Source: Alicyclobacillus shizuokensis NBRC 103103
Lineage (GTDB): Bacteria > Bacillota > Bacilli > Alicyclobacillales > Alicyclobacillaceae
Assembly: GCF_001552255.1 (NCBI RefSeq)
Contig: NZ_BCQV01000035.1
Coordinates: 1-50,101 of the forward strand
Length of the DNA: 50,101 nucleotides
Direction of reading: 5' to 3'
Shown piece after piece: positions 1 to 7,796 of this stretch. The notes beneath the pieces are model-generated. The model saw only the letters and a program-made list of their open reading frames with translations. It was not told the origin of the DNA and did not search any database. Positions within the stretch are counted from its first letter, which is position 1. The number at the start of each line of letters is the position of its first letter. The translations under genes were made by a program, and so were the position numbers.

Positions 1-45
1 TTAGGATGAGGGATAAGAGCCGGCTCTGGAAATTCTTCAACGTTG

Positions 46-71
46 TTCCAGATGGCCTGGGCCATCTGGAA
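46..71. repeat. Perfect 12-bp inverted repeat
   Basis: The arms TTCCAGATGGCC and GGCCATCTGGAA are separated by only TG. The words CTGGAAATTC and CAACG recur around it (about 26-42 and 66-79), so the site is both an inverted and a direct repeat. No T-run follows, so it is not a classic terminator. It lies about 45 bases upstream of the first gene and could be a regulatory palindrome or a transposon-end relic. Confidence 0.6.
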
Positions 72-116
72 ATTCAACGAAAAAGAACTTCTATGACCAT
101 GATACGAGGAGGATAT

Positions 117-415
117 ATGATGTCCAAAGAGAACCATTGCGTCATGTGTGGACGACCAATTGAGGATAAGAATAATCTCATCGTATCCATGAAACCCTTG
201 CATAATGACTTTTATGCAGCGGCTGCACGAGGAAAAGAAGTTTTTTTGATGGGCAGGATGTGGTCAACAGCCTCGGATTCAATGTGCTCTGCATAGTGAT
301 CATAATGATCTGGCTTTTGTTTGAGTCTTTCTACATTTTATCGTCAATTATGTTAATCCCGATTATTTTACGCATAGTCTCATGGTTTCTGTATGAGAAA
401 CAATACCGCGTATGA
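117..415 (+). pseudogene. Small CxxC plus two-membrane-segment protein, split by a frame change in a T-run
   Basis: The start is the first of two tandem ATGs (117 and 120), 4 bases after AGGAGG. Read straight, the frame stops at 296 after about 60 residues. It carries a zinc-ribbon-like CVMCGRPI near the N-terminus. At a run of seven T (about 241-247) a -1 shift, equivalent to one extra T, continues into a frame running to the TGA at 413-415. That frame encodes about 50 very hydrophobic residues forming two likely membrane segments with a basic end. The combined product would be about 98 residues: a cytosolic Cys motif followed by a membrane hairpin. The T-run fits a slippery site, so programmed frameshifting, slippage or a plain indel could all explain it. 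I do not recognise the family. Confidence 0.6.
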
Positions 416-700
416 ATTCTTGAGACACCTTCTGATGGTGATGATAATACCGCCAAGGAAGGCGTAAATGTTGTTTTCACATGTACTGTCATCAAAGCGT
501 TCGAGTAATTAACCGACTCCGCCAACAACATACATGATACTCGAACAAAACTAGTTAACATAATATATATTATCGGACGTTTTGGCGCTGATTGACACCA
601 CCGTGAAGCTTAAACTGGCCTTTACCTAAACCCGGGCGGTCAGGTCAACTAGACGTAATTAACAAAATTTACGCATCCGGTGCCTCTGCTAAAGCGATAC
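416..700. other. Non-coding or decayed stretch
   Basis: I see no supportable gene here. The last part (about 600-700) probably continues the 3' remains of the decayed transporter on the minus strand, but I cannot align it. The first part is AT-rich. Confidence 0.4.
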
Positions 701-1341
701 TCAGCCTACGCCGGCCCGGAAGTCGCCGAGTTGTGGTCCCCCAGATCCGAGCAGAAATTCAACTCCGTTAACCCGGGCACGGTACCGATCTGGCATGTTA
801 GTCTGTACCGGGGCTACACATTAGGATTGCCCAATCCTCACGTGAAATGTGTCTGAGCGGTCCGGATAGAATTCACCCAATTAGGCCTCCAACTGCTGGA
901 GCCCCCATGAGCAAACCTAGTGCCTGCGGGTTCCCCCCGAGGGTGCATCGTGTTGGAACGGGTGCCGTGGGTGTCCCGAGGACAGTGACACTAAAGTCGG
1001 CAGGGAATGCCCCTGTAGCAAACCTGTTGCCGAAAATAAAACGTACTGAATCTCATGAAGGCCATGTTGATCGTTGCGCCGGCTCGCATCTGTTCCCTGG
1101 GTAGCAGTCTGGGCATAAAGGTCCGACGTGCTGAAACGTTAAGCGAGCTGAGCAGGGACTGCACGATGAGGAGGCTGTATAACAGCCAGACCTACCCCAG
1201 ACCACAGAATGCCTGTGCTACGAACGTCCCGGACATTACGGTCTGACCATTAGTGGCCAGCAGAATAATTTTGCGCCGATCAACAGAGTCTCCTATAGTA
1301 GTCCCGCCGATAAGTACAAATCCAATCGACGGTAACAATTG
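701..1341 (-). pseudogene. Decayed MFS transporter (EntS/MFS_3-like)
   Basis: On the minus strand, successive fragments match one major facilitator family in the right order. First comes GDSVDRRKIILLAT (about 1300), the loop-2/3 signature. It is followed by SARRTFMPRLLPREQ (about 1110), DFSVTVLGTPTA (about 990), NPQALGLLMGAPAVGGLIG (about 920) and VEFLLGSGGPQLGDFRAGV (about 740-705). In-frame stops and at least two frame changes separate them. The N-terminus is missing or unrecognisable beyond about 1341. Members are about 400 residues and export siderophores, drugs or metabolites. This copy cannot make a full protein. Family assignment is from remembered motifs. Confidence 0.75.
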
Positions 1342-1486
1342 AGAATAAACTTTGATTTTAGATGGTTTTTCTGACTGAATCAGATTTAGGGCTTTTGTGT
1401 CGTCCGACACCTCATTCAAGATGGACGTATGCATCGATACACCTCTGGCCCCGGACCTGGCTGCTCCGATCTCATCCAATCATATT

Positions 1487-1515
1487 ATCATATCACATCA
1501 TATCATCATATCACA
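1487..1515. repeat. Direct repeat of ATCATATCACA in an AT-rich tract
   Basis: The 11-mer occurs at 1487-1497 and 1505-1515, with partial copies up to about 1527. The wider 1342-1739 stretch upstream of the YtaF-like gene holds no convincing gene. An open frame runs through it into the next gene, but its residues look random and it lacks a ribosome binding site. Confidence 0.5.
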
Positions 1516-1739
1516 AATATATCACAATCGATTGCGAAGCTTGTGCCGACAAAGCGGCAAATGGCTTGGTTACTTTGTCCCGTTCACATACAAGCCCAAC
1601 CCAATACCGTGTACCGAATGGCGGAGGCGCGTTGGGGATTGCTGTCTGGGTGTCACTAGAACGGGATCATGGTGACATGCCCACCGCATGCACGCCCACC
1701 CTCTGCAGTCAAAAACACGATGAAGGGACGGTGGAAACC

Positions 1740-2324
1740 ATGGGGTGGATGCATGCGTTTATCGTAGCGAATCTCATTGGTATCGGGGCCAACTTGGATA
1801 ATTGTGGTGTCGGGATTGCTTACGGAAGCAAGAAGATCAGGTTCCCACACTGGGTCAATGCCATCGTCAATGCGATTGGATTTGTCACGGCCCTTCTTGG
1901 CGCTTACGTCGGAGAAGTGATTTCTTGGTATATCTCTCCGGACGTCGCTGCTTGGGCTGCATGCATCGCTTTGTGTATAATTGGTCTATTCTTCTGGTAT
2001 TCAGCCTATGTACACCCACGTATTTCCACAAACAAGTGGCAAATGAAGATCGAGAGGCCCGGATGGAAACAAGGAGTCATGCTGGGTTGGACTTTGTCCC
2101 TCACAAACGTTGCCAGTGGATTTGGTGTAACGATATCCAATACAAATAGCACTATGCTGTGGATAGCGGCCCTGACCATTGCTCTCTGGGGATACATTGC
2201 GATTTGGATTGGAAATATTGTTGGGATTGGCGTTCTGTCCAAAATTCTAGGCAAATACTCTTCCCTGATAGCGGGGCTCTTGCTCATCGTGGTCGGCATT
2301 CATCAAGTCTTGTCCTCATGGTGA
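1740..2324 (+). CDS. ytaF: YtaF/MntP-family membrane protein
   Basis: This is a 194-residue integral membrane protein with about six membrane segments in two halves. The first half carries NLDNCGVGIAYG and the second GNIVGIGVLSKI followed by GLLLIVVGIHQ. This is the pattern of the MntP (manganese efflux) superfamily and in particular the sporulation membrane protein YtaF. I chose ATG 1740 because GGTGG lies just upstream and the family homology starts here. The open frame extends 126 codons further upstream into unrelated-looking sequence. A tiny membrane ORF follows 3 bases after the stop. The likely role is metal or small-ion handling, possibly during sporulation. The exact substrate cannot be read from sequence. 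Confidence 0.8.
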   Translation: MGWMHAFIVANLIGIGANLDNCGVGIAYGSKKIRFPHWVNAIVNAIGFVTALLGAYVGEVISWYISPDVAAWAACIALCIIGLFFWYSAYVHPRISTNKWQMKIERPGWKQGVMLGWTLSLTNVASGFGVTISNTNSTMLWIAALTIALWGYIAIWIGNIVGIGVLSKILGKYSSLIAGLLLIVVGIHQVLSSW

Positions 2325-2327
2325 TTC

Positions 2328-2426
2328 ATGTTGAAAGACCCACTTCCCCATTGGATTGGATTCATCGTTGGACTCACATTTATTGGTTGGGGCTTAGTCC
2401 TGATTTTTCACTCAATTTTTAACTAG
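2328..2426 (+). CDS. 32-residue single-span membrane peptide
   Basis: This short ORF starts 3 bases after the ytaF stop. It encodes a polar N-terminus (MLKDPLPHW) followed by one hydrophobic helix (IGFIVGLTFIGWGLVLIF) and a short tail. The layout is typical of a bacterial small membrane protein translated by coupling to the gene before it. No strong ribosome binding site of its own is visible. It might modulate the YtaF-like transporter, but that is inference. It could also be chance, though the clean hydrophobic segment and junction position argue for a gene. Confidence 0.45.
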   Translation: MLKDPLPHWIGFIVGLTFIGWGLVLIFHSIFN

Positions 2427-2622
2427 TTGGGGAAAAGACTTGCGAATGCGGAAACAATACCGTTATTCAGGAAGGCAACTTGCGCATGTTATAATCAATT
2501 CCCTTTATCGCTTCTCGGAGGCTGTTCAGGTCATACATGTCCCATCTATCACATAGACATACATTGTCGAAACCAAGATTATAGGCGATGGGGCTCGCCG
2601 GCACTGTTCGATTGGGACTGAT

Positions 2623-2661
2623 GGCTCCTACCGAGCTGACGAAGCCAGCGCGGTAGGAGCC
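2623..2661 (+). promoter_or_regulatory. Long perfect leader hairpin before the TerC-type gene
   Basis: GGCTCCTACCG (2623-2633) pairs perfectly with CGGTAGGAGCC (2651-2661). The loop holds a second short stem (GCTG/CAGC). The ribosome binding site GGAGGGG follows at 2673-2679. TerC genes are often under the yybP-ykoY manganese riboswitch, but the conserved core of that element (GGGGAGUAGC) is not evident here. I therefore call it only a structured leader or attenuator. Confidence 0.5.
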
Positions 2662-2684
2662 CTCTGATGTTTGGAGGGGAACCG

Positions 2685-3335
2685 ATGTCAAATCAACTTG
2701 CATTAGGGCTCATCAGTCTTATCGTTGCCATCGACAATGCATTGTTTGCAGGCATGGTTCTATCCTGGACCTCTGGGAAGCATAAGAAAGAAACCATGAT
2801 CGTGGTCGGCAGTGCCCTCAGTATTTATCAGATTTTGGCAACCATTGGAGTGGGCCAACTTCTCTCGAACGTGACCTTTCGCATCCTTGTCATCTTGGTG
2901 CTGATATGGATGTCCATCCGTGCACTGATGATACCGTCGACAAGTCGTTCCAACAGCAACATCAGCGTGATATGGAAGGTGTTCATGTATACAGCACTTG
3001 GAAACTTAGACAATGTGATCTGGCTAGGTTCGGAACTAAAAGGACAATACTTTTGGTTTATTTCTTTTTCACTGATAACCATTCCCCTCTTCATCATTAC
3101 CTCTCTCTTCCTGTCGGACCAATTTGAAAGACATCATTGGATACGCATACTTGGTTCGGGAATGATGGCATGGGCGGCCGGCGGATTGATTCTTGAGACA
3201 CCTGGATGGAAAATCACGAGTAACAATACCATCTTTCCATTTCCGCAGCTCATAATCACCCTATTCATAGTCATGATGGCATTCTTTGTAAACCTGCTCG
3301 TGATCCGACGCCAGTCTCATCAACGACACCTGTAA
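2685..3335 (+). CDS. TerC-family integral membrane protein (YjbE/YkoY type)
   Basis: This is a 216-residue protein with about seven membrane helices. The first helix has the family signature LIVAIDNALFAGMVL and the middle has YTALGNLDNVIWLG, the paired Asp/Asn motifs of TerC proteins. The family exports Mn2+ or loads metals onto secreted enzymes and is linked to tellurite resistance. The start ATG 2685 has GGAGGGG five bases upstream. Together with the upstream YtaF/MntP-type gene it makes a small metal-homeostasis neighbourhood. Substrate is inferred from the family. Confidence 0.75.
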   Translation: MSNQLALGLISLIVAIDNALFAGMVLSWTSGKHKKETMIVVGSALSIYQILATIGVGQLLSNVTFRILVILVLIWMSIRALMIPSTSRSNSNISVIWKVFMYTALGNLDNVIWLGSELKGQYFWFISFSLITIPLFIITSLFLSDQFERHHWIRILGSGMMAWAAGGLILETPGWKITSNNTIFPFPQLIITLFIVMMAFFVNLLVIRRQSHQRHL

Positions 3336-3407
3336 ATGTCTGCCTCAGACAAAATTCATGAGATAGAATTCATGAAATGTCCTCATACAATCATGCCATA
3401 TTCCATC

Positions 3408-3427
3408 ATACGTGCTCATACGTGCTC
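3408..3427. repeat. Two tandem copies of ATACGTGCTC
   Basis: The 10-mer occurs at 3408-3417 and 3418-3427 in the gap between the TerC-type gene and the convergent DUF190 gene. A looser AATTCATGA repeat precedes it (about 3354-3376). No terminator-like stem was seen. Confidence 0.6.
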
Positions 3428-3435
3428 ACGGGGTC

Positions 3436-4125
3436 TCATCCCTTGCCCGCTGGGGACGCAACGAGGTTGCCACTCAACAAGATCGCCGGACCGGACGCTG
3501 CCTGGATGAAAGGCTTTAGTGTCTCCAATGTCTGGTGAACCTTGGATGCGGAAAGAACTGCCTCTAGAACGACCGGTGAATGGTTCGCAAACTGAAACAT
3601 TTTGGTCTTACGAATCACGTGATCTTGGCCAAACCCTTCTAGAGCACGAATCACATTCACCCACTGGATATCAAGCTTCTGTAATTCCCGCACAAATGCG
3701 TGGTACAACGGAGTGCCGTTGTATTCGTCCTCCTCTTTCATAAAAACCTTGAGAAGGGAATCATTCTGCATTTCGGGGTTCTCTCCTCTCCAGTCCTCTT
3801 GTTTGACATTCCACGCTTCCGGCACCATGAAGGCTTGTCCACGAGCGTCCTGAATTTCTTTATGAAGGTGTTCCATGATATCTTGAAGCTCCTCTTGGTT
3901 AGCAAAGACTTCGACCTTAATGGGGAGTTGCTCCGACATGTATTCGGAATGCATATTCTGAATGTGACCCTGCTTGTCCAGGCCTTCTTCACTACGGTAA
4001 ACGGTAACGCCTGGAGCTCCAGACCGCCAGAGGTATCGAACTACATCTTCAAATATCAGTCGGCCAAATAATCCCTTTCTGTCACTCTCATGAAGTAGAA
4101 TCTGCAACAATCCCTCTCGCTTCAA
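3436..4125 (-). CDS. Tandem DUF190 (PII-like) protein
   Basis: This is a 229-residue soluble protein with two DUF190 domains. Copy 1 (about residues 3-90) starts LLQILLHESDR. Copy 2 (about 130-225) has KVFMKEEDEYNGTPLYHAFV and the RALEGFG and SPVVLEAV blocks. Family members are about 110 residues and fold like PII signalling proteins, often next to fluoride or potassium channels. I chose TTG 4125 because GAGGTG sits six bases upstream. GTG 4134 is an alternative. The open frame continues upstream into the IS256-type relic, so the promoter region has been altered by that insertion. The ligand is unknown. Copy 1 is more diverged than copy 2. Confidence 0.65.
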   Translation of the reverse strand: MKREGLLQILLHESDRKGLFGRLIFEDVVRYLWRSGAPGVTVYRSEEGLDKQGHIQNMHSEYMSEQLPIKVEVFANQEELQDIMEHLHKEIQDARGQAFMVPEAWNVKQEDWRGENPEMQNDSLLKVFMKEEDEYNGTPLYHAFVRELQKLDIQWVNVIRALEGFGQDHVIRKTKMFQFANHSPVVLEAVLSASKVHQTLETLKPFIQAASGPAILLSGNLVASPAGKG

Positions 4126-4195
4126 CGCATTCACCTCACATGTTGAATCTGTTGAATCGACCAAACGAGCAACAATCCACCCAAGAAAAAGCTGC

Positions 4196-4430
4196 CTAAT
4201 TCGATTTACTGCGCTCTTTGTGCACCTGACAGTGTTGGACAATCGCCGTGTCATCAGGAACATCTCGTACCGCTGCCCGCAGTGCCTTGTTCCCGTCAAT
4301 CACGACCAGGATTCCGTCGTTGGTCTTCAGGCCACGTTCCACGAGGTCGGACAGGAATACCTTGCACACCGCGGCGTTCTCGGTGGCTCCGCGCCACACG
4401 CCTCGTACCTGCTTCTTGCCCTAACCCGTT
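4196..4430 (-). mobile_element. IS256/mutator-family transposase fragment
   Basis: The minus strand encodes GKKQVRGVWRGATENAAVC, then a run with LSDLVERGL and VVIDGNKALRAAVRDV, ending HCQVHKER. This is the central part of an IS256-type DDE transposase, including one catalytic-Asp segment. Only about 75 of roughly 400 residues remain, with a stop just upstream of GKKQ. It abuts the DUF190 gene's 5' end, so it is a scar of an old insertion. Confidence 0.75.
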
Positions 4431-4664
4431 ATACCAAACAGGGTCAGGAGACCGCCACTTTCAAATTTCCACGAAATTCGGGATCACGCCCGGAAATGTT
4501 GCCATGATACCACTCCAAAATATCTTTGCCATCTGTACGTGAAGTGAATGCAGCCGCTACAGACATGGCCCTTCATTGCTCCGCTCTGGATTCGGTTCAG
4601 CGCCGTCTCTCCCCCACCATTGTTCGCAGGTATCCGCCGGCATCGTCCAGCAGGGCGTTTTCGG
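4431..4664. other. Gap with one possible 40-residue minus-strand ORF
   Basis: Between the transposase scar and the lactonase gene a minus-strand frame from an ATG near 4566 reads about 40 residues (including DGKDILEWYHG) and stops near 4434. It has only a weak ribosome binding site and I do not recognise it. Nothing else is visible. Confidence 0.25.
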
Positions 4665-5738
4665 CTATTCTGGCCAGAACCGTATACACACAGGGCTGTG
4701 CACTGTCAGGATGTCCCCGGTGGGCCGTGGAATCCCTCGCTCATCAAGCGCAAACACCCTCAGGTCATCACTGTCCTGGTTCGCGACCATCAAATAATCG
4801 CCTCTCGGTGAGATCGCAAAGTGGCGTGGCGTACGACCGTGCGTGGGGACGTGGCAGAGGTATTGGAGATGACCGGCCGCATCAACCCCGTAACATGCCA
4901 ACGTGTCGTGCCCGCGATTGGAGGCGTAAAGAAACCGCCCGTCGGGCGTAATGTGCACGTCGGCAGCCGTGCTGGGGGCTGAGAAGTTCCGCGGCAGCAG
5001 CGGGTATGTCGCGTGGGTCGACAAGCGACCGCTGCTTGGGTCCCAATCGTAGGCCACCAGCGTCGAGTCAAGTTCACAACACACATAGACCATCGGCAAG
5101 AACGGGTGAAACACGAGGTGCCGCGGACCTGTGCCAGCGGGTGTGGAGGCTGTGCTGTGCGCACACAGTTGGCCAGTCGATGCATCCAGATGGTACACCA
5201 CAACCGTATCCAACCCCAAATCCGGCACCAACACCCAGTTTGAGGCCGCATCCGGCACCGCGCTGTGCGGATGCGGGCCTGCCTGTCGATCCGACCGCGT
5301 CCCGTGTCCTTGATGGCGCACGAACGCGCTTCGCTCACCGATGGCTCTTCTGTCTTGCAACGGAAATATGCAGATGCTGCCTCCTTCGTAATTGGCTACC
5401 GTCATAAAGCGAGCGTCTGCGGTCAACTGGATGTAACAAGGGGCCGCCCCACCGGTGGACACGCGCCCCAGCTGGCACAGCCGGCGATGGGAGCGGTCCA
5501 CCTGCACGACGACAGCTTGGCCGTGTTGGGTTTCGCTCACGCAGTACAGCGTACCTCCGCTCGGGTGCACAGCCAAGAAGGACGGATTCTCAATGCCCGC
5601 GAGCGAATCCACGATGGTGAGTTCTCCTGTCGCAAGATTCCACTCGATCCAGTGCACGCCCGGATCGTCAGCGGCCGAATAGGACCCAACGAACACGTCC
5701 AGTCGCTGAGCCGAATGCTTGGAACCCATCACGCGCAA
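4665..5738 (-). CDS. pgl: Lactonase-fold 6-phosphogluconolactonase (seven-bladed propeller)
   Basis: This is a 357-residue cytosolic protein of the YkgB/YbhE lactonase family. Repeated propeller blades are visible: VFVGSY at the start, ENPSFLAVHPSGGTLY, GTGPRHLVFHPFLP, VHITPDGRFLYASNRGHDT and TPRHFAISPRGDYLMVANQ. The enzyme hydrolyses 6-phosphogluconolactone in the oxidative pentose phosphate pathway. Length fits the family (about 330-360). I keep the TTG start because AGGGG lies seven bases upstream. GTG and ATG 2-3 codons inside are alternatives. It stands alone, with no zwf or gnd in the window. Some family members act on other lactones. Confidence 0.8.
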   Translation of the reverse strand: MRVMGSKHSAQRLDVFVGSYSAADDPGVHWIEWNLATGELTIVDSLAGIENPSFLAVHPSGGTLYCVSETQHGQAVVVQVDRSHRRLCQLGRVSTGGAAPCYIQLTADARFMTVANYEGGSICIFPLQDRRAIGERSAFVRHQGHGTRSDRQAGPHPHSAVPDAASNWVLVPDLGLDTVVVYHLDASTGQLCAHSTASTPAGTGPRHLVFHPFLPMVYVCCELDSTLVAYDWDPSSGRLSTHATYPLLPRNFSAPSTAADVHITPDGRFLYASNRGHDTLACYGVDAAGHLQYLCHVPTHGRTPRHFAISPRGDYLMVANQDSDDLRVFALDERGIPRPTGDILTVHSPVCIRFWPE

Positions 5739-5868
5739 AATCTAACCCCTCTCTCTTTTGGAATTTCCCAATCCGAGTATGTATCCATTCCATAGCGGGC
5801 CATGATGTAGATGGGCGCGCATCCAGATGTGAAATCCTATCAGACCGCGCGTCCATGGGAGGACCGGC

Positions 5869-6090
5869 ATGGACATGGAGAAAGCCGTGCTGCTGACCAC
5901 TATCATGCCTGCGACGGATCGGATTTGCGACCACGGTTGTCGCGATGTGGTGGAAGTGACCAACGTATGCGACGGAACGACATGGCGCTGTTGCCTGCTC
6001 TCGTTCGAACGGTTTCTGGAGCGCAGCTTGGCCACTATTGACGACTATTCGCGCGGGCACTCACCAGACTCAACAGCAGATACAGGATGA
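5869..6090 (+). CDS. Small Cys-rich hypothetical protein
   Basis: A 73-residue ORF with a very good ribosome binding site (GGGAGG, six-base spacer). The product has a CDHGC motif near residue 20 and further Cys at about 33 and 40-41 (RCC), followed by a charged region. This could bind a metal or form disulfides. It lies alone between two minus-strand genes, and its last 56 bases overlap the end of the convergent membrane protein gene. I do not recognise it. The ribosome binding site and Cys spacing are the main support. Confidence 0.4.
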   Translation: MDMEKAVLLTTIMPATDRICDHGCRDVVEVTNVCDGTTWRCCLLSFERFLERSLATIDDYSRGHSPDSTADTG

Positions 6091-7318
6091 AGGCGTAGGC
6101 GCCCGAGGCCGCCAAAATGCCACCCAAAGCAGACAAGAGCGTTGAGGCCGCAGGAGACGACAGGGCCGATGCCACGTTTGGAGACAGGGAGAAAACCAGC
6201 AACAAGGTGCCGACGAGGGAGGCCATGACCTGCGCGTACGCCCATCCTCGGTTGGCCTGGCAAATCCCCAACAGCAGCGGAAACAGGGTATATCCCACCG
6301 CGTACACCAAGGTCGTCGCCCAGCCGAGAAACAACAGATGCATGGCGGCCGCCGAGTCCACGTCTTGCCCGAAGAGCAGCCACAATCCCAAGGCGAGCGC
6401 GTACAGTGCCGCCCCCCACCACGCCCAGCGCGCCGCACCGGTGAGGCGATTGCCAGCGTCCGCCGCCCGCCACAGCCCTCCGACCTGCAGTAGGGACTGA
6501 ATCGCCACCGCCGCGCCAAAGAACGCGCTGGCCGCCCGGAGCGCCTGCGTGCCCCACACGACCCCGGCCACAGCCGCCAGCAGCGACAGGCCCCAGAGCA
6601 CCTGCACGGTTTTTGCAACCGCGACCGGAGCCGCCCTTGCGGTCAGGCGCGGGAATAAATGCAAAGACACCGCCATGAGTGTTCCTCCCACCCATCCCTG
6701 CACCAACAAATGAGCCGGGATTGGCCACTCGAGCCACACGCGATGCCCATGGCGCAGGCTTTGCGCAGCTATCCATACGGTGGCCGCGATGAGCGCCATC
6801 AGCGCGAGATCTGTACCTCGCTGGGCGACGCCATCAGACTGGCGCCAACGCGGGGAGCGGCCGAGAAACTGTACGGTTGTGGGCAGAACGTCCGCACCGG
6901 GCCTGTTCGCCGGACCGCGGCGGGCGGCCATCACCGCGCTGAGGATGTTCAGCAGAAAAACCACTGGAGCGGCTGCTTGCAACACATCACCGAAGACGGA
7001 AAGCGCATTTTGATGGCCAAGACTGCCGAACAGTATTGCGAGAACGCCGGCTTCGGCGACAACCAGGTGTATCCACCCCAGCACCCGCCACGGTGGCTGC
7101 AGGCCGGCGGACACGCGGAGCACCGCGTAGGTCATGCCATACATCATCATGGTCAACCAGCCAAAAGGGTTGATCTCCGCATGCACCGCCAGAACATCCG
7201 CCGCCTCGGCATGGGCGGCCATCACCGCCCCCAGAACTGAACCCACCAAAAAATGCACCCCGGCCAAGGCGATGAACGCCTTCGCCACGGGTGGAACCAC
7301 CACCGTCTTCACCTGCAT
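6035..7318 (-). CDS. Twelve-span membrane protein, distantly like heme-copper oxidase subunit I
   Basis: A 427-residue protein with about twelve hydrophobic helices and almost no soluble part. Helix 2 carries HAEINPFGWLTMMMYGMTY. A late helix carries MHLLFLGWATTLVYAVGY. Both resemble the His-bearing helices of cbb3-oxidase, NorB and NnrS-type proteins, so heme or quinone binding is plausible. It lacks the full set of six His ligands of a true oxidase. The gene lies directly downstream of a broken cupredoxin gene and opposite a second such protein at 7797. Start ATG 7318 has GGGAG close by. A GTG two codons in has better spacing. Confidence 0.55.
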   Translation of the reverse strand: MQVKTVVVPPVAKAFIALAGVHFLVGSVLGAVMAAHAEAADVLAVHAEINPFGWLTMMMYGMTYAVLRVSAGLQPPWRVLGWIHLVVAEAGVLAILFGSLGHQNALSVFGDVLQAAAPVVFLLNILSAVMAARRGPANRPGADVLPTTVQFLGRSPRWRQSDGVAQRGTDLALMALIAATVWIAAQSLRHGHRVWLEWPIPAHLLVQGWVGGTLMAVSLHLFPRLTARAAPVAVAKTVQVLWGLSLLAAVAGVVWGTQALRAASAFFGAAVAIQSLLQVGGLWRAADAGNRLTGAARWAWWGAALYALALGLWLLFGQDVDSAAAMHLLFLGWATTLVYAVGYTLFPLLLGICQANRGWAYAQVMASLVGTLLLVFSLSPNVASALSSPAASTLLSALGGILAASGAYAFILYLLLSLVSARANSRQ

Positions 7319-7319
7319 C

Positions 7320-7584
7320 CGCTCCCATCATGCCGCCATGCCGCCCGGTCCGCCACGTCCACCGTGCCAGCTCGTTGTGTGTCACAGGCAGCCGAATAGG
7401 CACGCCACCTTCCGCTGCTTGGCCGTGTTCTTCGGCAAAGTGACGAATCCACATGAAACGCCGCGATCTCGTGGGGACCCGCGTTGACAAACGTGATGGT
7501 CAAAGGCTCCCCGACCTTGCCGTATAAAGGATGGCTGACGCTGGAACGCCCGCCCATGGAACGTAACGCAAGACGGTTATCCAT
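7320..7584 (-). pseudogene. Cupredoxin / NirK-like copper protein fragment, frame-disrupted
   Basis: From an ATG at 7584 the minus strand reads HPLYGKVGEPLTITFVNAG followed by PHEIAAFHV. That is a cupredoxin-fold segment of the kind found in copper nitrite reductases and multicopper oxidases, where the His of FHV is a type-1 copper ligand. After this the reading degenerates into Arg-rich, low-quality sequence in every frame, and no CxxxH-type ligand block can be read. Only about 40 residues are convincing. It is probably a decayed gene belonging with the two large membrane proteins on either side. Confidence 0.5.
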
Positions 7585-7796
7585 TTTTCATCTTATCGTA
7601 ACGGCGAAACTCGCGCAGAGGCCAGTACGGATGCGCGCAATCGAGCGTAGTTCTTTTAGACCATATCGACCCGTCCACAAGGGCTGGTTGTCCGTGGTCG
7701 ATGGCGCGCATGCAAACCTACCCGTTTTCGTCTCCACTTGTCTCTGCGTTCGGGTAGACTGTAGACAGATGCAGAACCGGACTGGGGGCAGTATCT

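Noticed and set aside
331-561. Minus-strand 76-residue frame
   Set aside because: It is antisense to the membrane half of the split gene, lacks a ribosome binding site and has no family-like features.
680-770. Plus-strand KRYSAYAGPEVAELWS resembling the start of adenylosuccinate lyase
   Set aside because: The similarity fades at once and the minus strand gives a better match to the transporter.
847-1246. Plus-strand frames over the decayed transporter
   Set aside because: They are the complement of the MFS fragments, which carry the recognisable motifs.
1362-1739. N-terminal extension of the YtaF-like protein
   Set aside because: The residues are unrelated to the family and the region is repetitive. 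The ribosome binding site favours 1740.
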